Below, in pieces: positions 60,061-64,000 of a stretch of DNA of 64,000 bases (the stretch's first letter is position 1; each line of letters begins with the position of its first letter). Made by a program: the position numbers and the translations under genes. Below the pieces are notes generated by a model, which searched no databases, was not told the DNA's origin, and saw only the letters and a list, made by a program, of their open reading frames with translations. The DNA is from Anthoceros angustus (Eukaryota; Streptophyta; Anthocerotopsida; Anthocerotales; Anthocerotaceae), in contig VJWM01000068.1 in assembly GCA_010909165.1 (NCBI GenBank), positions 1-64,000 on the forward strand, read 5' to 3'.

Positions 60061-60880
60061 TGTCTACACAGCTGCCTGGATTTCGTGCAATCATGATATT
60101 AAGTTTTCATAGCACAAACCTATAAGCTAAACAGGCAACGAAGCGTGAACTGAAGTGAGGCTGAAGCTTGTAGGCCAAACCTGCATATATGTCAAGGATT
60201 AATCAAGTAGAATATTCTACGCATGTCATTGCAAACAACTTGAGCATTAATATTGTATCTGCCTTTCCTATCACTACCTATGCTCCGTTGTACACATGTA
60301 AGGTCCGTTGAATGGAAATTCCATTGCCAGAATGCCCTAACCTATCAAGACATAGGGCCAATTGTAGGCATACAGGAGCCTGGTCAATTAAGGCATTACT
60401 TCTGCCTTGAATGAGCGAGGTACCTGGTAGACAGATACTTGGCAAACGGGACTCAGGGGTAAAAAGTTCACAGCATGCCTCATTCTTTTTTCAGTATGAT
60501 TGTCGGTTTCTTTCTCACCACTAGCACGTTCCAAGTGAAAGTTGTCTTCTTCCATCAAGAAACTCAAATCTACCACTTGGGCCACCGCCCCCAACACTTG
60601 ATGTCGCTGATTTACATGAGGCATTTTGTGAAGTAGAAGAAGACGAGCGCCACAGAATTCAAACTGAAGAATCCTCATACAAAGAACCCTCATACAAACC
60701 CTAACTTAAGTGACAAATGAGTTTTTTGATAAAAGGTTCGTACCATTTCCCGGTTTGTGGCAAATGGGGCACCCTAAATGGGTCCCGTCTCCAACATCCC
60801 GGATGAACTTACTGAGCATATTTAAGCGGTCAAATGGGATTCCCGTTTGGCCACCAAAACTAATGTTTGAGCCCCCTAAT

Positions 60881-61012
60881 GATTACCCTTTTTGCATAGA
60901 TAACTTCATTGGAAATGTAGATTATGAGGGTTTTGGATTTGGATATTATTAAGTTCAATGATTATTTTTTTGCCGTAATTTTAGTGTATAGATAGGGCAG
61001 GTTTAGATAATA
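60881..61012. other. Short spacer between Harbinger element and LINE
   Basis: This AT-rich spacer shows no recognised feature. It touches the cut end of the LINE endonuclease. Confidence 0.4.
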
Positions 61013-61777
61013 CTATAGCACTGAAGAAACGAAAGAAGCCTGTCCTAGAACGTAATCAAGAACAGCAGGAAGTTGACCTGAAGGCGCAAAGTGGGTGATC
61101 CTCTCGTTCCCAGGCCATTGAGAGAGTCCGTGGTATATAAATAATCCATGCGACTCCACGAGGTTGAGAAGTGCCCTGCTGAAAAGATTAACCTGGTGCG
61201 GATCATCAGACCTTCTCTGCAGGCCCAGGTCTGTAACGTCAAGCGGGAATAGTTGATGTCGATCATCTGGTGCATAGATAGGAGATTGTTCCGAGGAGGT
61301 CCAAGCATTGAAGTCTCCAACCAGGAGAATATCTCCTTGAGGCATGAAAAACATGAGATCTTCAGAGAGGTCTTGAAACGTGAAGAGAGGTTGGCCTCTA
61401 GCATGCGGAGAACCCTGAGGTGGAAAGTAACAGCATGCTATGAACAAATGACGGTCAGATGGAAGGATGGTTGCAGAAACCTTGATCCATAAGACCCTCG
61501 CGAAGGAGTCCTCCCTAGCGACACTGATGAAATCAGAGAGAGAAGATCGGAAAAAACAAGCGACGCCACCTGCAGCATTGGGGGTCTTTGAAGAGACATA
61601 ATTCCTGAAAAGAGACAAGGAAAGGAAGTTGGGAAAGGTGGGGAGGTGTCTAGCCTGGTGTTCGTGAGTTTCCGTAAGGAAGATCAAGTCGTGGCCCGCT
61701 AAAAGCTGGAGCAATCCGCCTGGTTGTGCCCATAAAGATCCATTACAATTCCAGGAAGCCATCTTGATGATTCCCAC
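61013..61777 (-). pseudogene. LINE ORF2 endonuclease (APE type), C-terminally truncated
   Basis: The frame carries the apurinic-endonuclease-like motifs of plant L1 elements: MASWNCNGSLWAQPGGL (the N-N-G motif), LIFLTETHEHQ (catalytic Glu), GGVACFFRSSL, IACCYFPPQG and ILLVGDFNAW (the GDFN motif). The final SDH motif should follow DYVLG but is missing, because the frame ends at ASFVSSVL. In an active element this domain nicks target DNA to prime reverse transcription. Without SDH and reverse transcriptase it cannot work. Confidence 0.85.
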
Positions 61778-62947
61778 AGGTGGGCATTGCGGTAGTGACC
61801 TTCATAAGGCAGAGTCTTTGAACTCGGGAGGGCTCCTTGACAATCAGCCGATCTCCATGGAAGAAAGCAGTCTTCCCAGCGGCGCGAGCCTCCCTGAAAG
61901 CCGGCATCAAAGCTTGCTTGGTCTTCACCTGTAGCTTGGTTAAATCATCTCCTATATAAATATCCTGGCCTCGGAGATTAGTACGGGCGCGCAAGACTTG
62001 GAGCCTATCCTGGAGAGAATGGAAACGGATGAGAAAGACTGAAGGACGAGCAGGGTCCTTACCCACCAGCCAAGCATTCTGGAAAGATATGCCTGGTAAA
62101 TGGAGCTTCGTGGCTAAGAACTGGGATATGACTTCCTGCGGTGTTCCCGAATTCAACAAGCCTTTCACTTGAAGATTGAGGGAGCGCCTGATCTGTTCTT
62201 GAGATTTAAGAATTGCCGCATCAACGGCTTCTGAAGGCAAGGATGGCACGGCTTGAGGAGGAGGAACCAACAAGACCGCCTAACTTCTCCACTTGATTTG
62301 CTGGTGTTTCTTTGCTGGTCGACGCCGAGTTTTGAAATGGACATACTGCCAGACATAGCCTGCACTTCTCCTTGGACGAATTTCTTGAGCTTCAAACATT
62401 TAACTTCCATGGAAGCGGAAGCTTGCTGCATAATATCTTGTTTGAAGGCTGCCACGTCCTCGTTGAGCAGACAATGTGCAGAAAACTCCTGCCTGAATGT
62501 GTCCAACTACTGCTGGTGATGTTGGAAGACGTTTGTTTTTAATTGAGGAACCGCCGTCTTCGGAAGGTAAGAAGGCAATTGCTTATTGAGGGAAGCAATT
62601 TGGTGTTGATGCCAGACAAGATCCGCACATATGACTGGAAATTCACGCTCCAATTTCCTTCGAAGTGCAACAATCTCGAGTTGTTGGGCTTGAATCTTGT
62701 CTTCAAAATGTTGCTTGGAAATTCGGAACTCCGCTTTAAGTTCATGCAGCTCAGCTTGGGAAGCCTGAAAGTCTGATCGCAACTTCTTGATATCAACTTG
62801 GAAGGATTTGAATAGCCTCTCGATTTTATTCTTGCCTCTTGTTCCCTTGGAGGATGTAGGAGCCTGCGATTCTGTAAAGTCTGTGGAGTCCAAAACGGCT
62901 TCTCCTCCAATAGATGGTCCACGTCCAAGCATGATCTCCGAAGCCAT
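61743..62947 (-). pseudogene. LINE ORF1, coiled coil plus RRM-like domain, broken
   Basis: ORF1 of plant L1 elements encodes a nucleic-acid-binding protein. The first part (62947-62507) starts MASEIMLGRG and has a heptad-rich coiled coil (LRSDFQASQAELHELKAEF, IQAQQLEIVALRRKLE). It ends at an in-frame TAG at about 62507, after which the same frame continues (DTFRQEFSAHCLLNEDVAAF). A frame change near 62.28 kb leads to the C-terminal part (IRRSLNLQVKGLLNSGTPQE, RPSVFLIRFHSLQDRLQVLR), which looks like the RNA-binding fold of L1 ORF1. Two defects make it a pseudogene as written. Confidence 0.65.
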
Positions 62948-63471
62948 AAGAAAGTAGGTGCTGCGCCTGTGCGCTCAAAGGCGGGGCCAGCTATGTATGC
63001 AATGGCCACTTTGGAGCAAGAGCGAAAGGTGGTAAGAGAACCAAGCCCGAGCCAAGCACCTCCTTCTCGGCCTTGAGTCCCAGGCGTCCGGCCTCCCTCG
63101 CCGCTCAACCTCCGGACTCGGTAGGAGGCCCATGGCGCCCGAGACCTCGGTCCGCACCGCCCACCAGCAGCTGCTACTACCACCACGGCCTCCCGTCGCC
63201 TGTGCCCGCAGACCGGTCAAGGCCGCCACCCTCGTGGCCTCGGGCCGGACCGCCACCACTGAGCCGCGGAGTCGGGCGCGGCTGAGCCACGGCGAGTCAA
63301 GCCTACCGCCACGGAGGCGATGCGAGATCTTAGGCAGCCTGCACGACCTCCGGCCTCGGCCGAATCGGATCCACCCCGACCGCACAGCCTCGTAGTCTAT
63401 AGGTGTGTGCCATCTTTGTGAGTGGGAGTTCGGGTTGGAGGCCACCAAGGTGTCAATATAAATGGATTTTT

Positions 63472-63552
63472 GAGCCATCTTTATAATTAAAATTTTATTC
63501 CTTTTTATAATTAAAATTTTATTCTTTTTTATAATTAAAATTATTATATGTG
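63472..63552. repeat. AT-rich tandem repeat, about 30-bp unit, three copies
   Basis: TTATAATTAAAATTTTATTC recurs three times with T-run spacers of slightly different length. It lies at the upstream edge of the LINE leader. Confidence 0.85.
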
Positions 63553-63603
63553 GTAGAAAATTAATTATTTTATATGGTGAGCATGTCACACCGCAGCGGT
63601 GAT

Positions 63604-63926
63604 GCCATCGCTCTCAATTTTATGTTTCTGACTTCAAGCCTCTAGAGTCTGACCATGCCTTCCTATCTTGGCACATCTCGTGTCATAAGTCGCAAGCCAT
63701 TCTACAATACCACAAGTCTCCTAGAGTCTGCTTTTCCTTCGACCATCGTCTAGCTTCCCAATATTCCTCTCTTTTGAAAATATCCTTGGCTGCTATTCCT
63801 TCCTCTCTTCCCTTCCCCAAACACGCTTTCACTTCCGCCGTGCTTTCTTGTGCACATCAAATCTTCCTCCTAAACCTTGTCACCCGTCAAGCTTTCCAAC
63901 ACACTCCTCGTCATCCACTGGTTTGA
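63604..63926 (+). other. Open frame without start codon, about 107 codons
   Basis: The plus-strand frame runs stop to stop (SDFKPLESDHAFLSWHISCH ... AFTSAVLSCAHQIFLLN) and ends at TGA 63924-63926. Composition is natural but no family is recognised and no ATG begins it. It could be a retrotransposon fragment. Beyond it to 64000 nothing is seen. Confidence 0.2.
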
Positions 63927-64000
63927 TGGCCAGTGCACATATCCATACTCACAACTACCTTGCTCTCAAGGTTCCATCCAAGTCTCATCATTCCCGGTTG

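Larger units (their letters stand above)
58598..60877. mobile_element. PIF/Harbinger-type DNA transposon, 2.28 kb, degenerate
   Basis: The ends AGGGGGCTCAAACAT (58598-58612) and ATGTTTGAGCCCCCT (60863-60877) are perfect 15-bp inverted repeats, and weaker symmetry continues inward for about 50 bp. Both are flanked by AAT (58595-58597 and 60878-60880), a 3-bp target duplication as expected for this superfamily. Inside are a plus-strand Myb/SANT-like frame and a minus-strand DDE-transposase fragment. This is the two-gene arrangement typical of PIF/Harbinger. Both frames are broken, so the copy is not autonomous as written. Confidence 0.7.
61013..63400 (-). mobile_element. L1-type LINE, truncated inside the endonuclease
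   Basis: On the minus strand the order is a GC-rich leader (about 63400-62950), ORF1 (62947-61743) and the endonuclease part of ORF2 (61777-61013). The reverse transcriptase and 3' tail are missing. LINE copies normally lose their 5' end, so loss of the 3' part points to a later deletion or rearrangement at 61013. Confidence 0.75.

Noticed and set aside
60710..60952. 80-codon plus-strand frame at the right end of the Harbinger-type element
   Set aside because: It crosses the element terminus and its composition fits non-coding AT-rich sequence, so it is an accidental frame.
1..64000. CRISPR array, operon-like defence or biosynthetic cluster
   Set aside because: The window is eukaryotic. The tandem repeats seen lack regular spacers, and the genes are intron-containing and functionally unrelated.

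Overview
The window is nuclear DNA from a land plant. The evidence is short GT-AG introns in four recognisable housekeeping genes, plant-type transposable elements (Copia, L1-type LINE, CACTA, PIF/Harbinger) and plant-like versions of uridine nucleosidase and TFIIIA. Introns of about 70-150 bp and very GC-rich exons would suit a compact seedless-plant genome such as a lycophyte, but the sequence does not prove this.

Layout. 1-38 kb is a transposon-rich, gene-poor region. A Copia element (about 1.74-5.61 kb, minus strand) has inserted into the gag of a second Copia element (5.61-6.21 kb). A long stretch of degenerate sequence follows, with an unassigned minus-strand coding relic at 9.2-11.3 kb. 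From 18.3 to 31.2 kb lie nested CACTA-like ends, a 1.9-kb tandem duplication and a 2.3-kb array of CCT-rich tandem units. Another 2.2-kb tandem duplication (33.5-37.9 kb) carries two broken copies of a small three-helix membrane-protein gene and abuts a short sequence resembling the sarcin-ricin loop region of large-subunit rRNA.

42-58 kb is the genic part. A tandem duplication of about 1.85 kb holds DPM2 (dolichol-phosphate-mannose synthase subunit) and TFIIIA (5S rRNA transcription factor), both on the minus strand. The outer DPM2 copy is divergent to a uridine nucleosidase (URH1-like) gene on the plus strand. These are followed by a large minus-strand gene encoding a protein with many SGELG-type repeats, and by splicing factor YJU2/CWC16 (minus strand). 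The last 6 kb hold a PIF/Harbinger-type element with terminal inverted repeats and a 3-bp target duplication, and a LINE cut off inside its endonuclease.

How the genes relate. The identified genes are unrelated housekeeping functions (ER glycosylation, 5S rRNA transcription, pyrimidine salvage, pre-mRNA splicing) and show no operon-like logic, apart from the DPM2/URH1 divergent spacing.

Data quality. Conserved exons repeatedly break by a single missing or extra base, often in homopolymers, and the duplicate copies differ mostly by small indels. This looks more like a noisy long-read consensus than like decay of every gene. Frameshifts below should be read in that light. No convincing novel biological system was found; the most unusual items are the SGELG-repeat protein, the three similar-sized tandem duplications and the CCT array.
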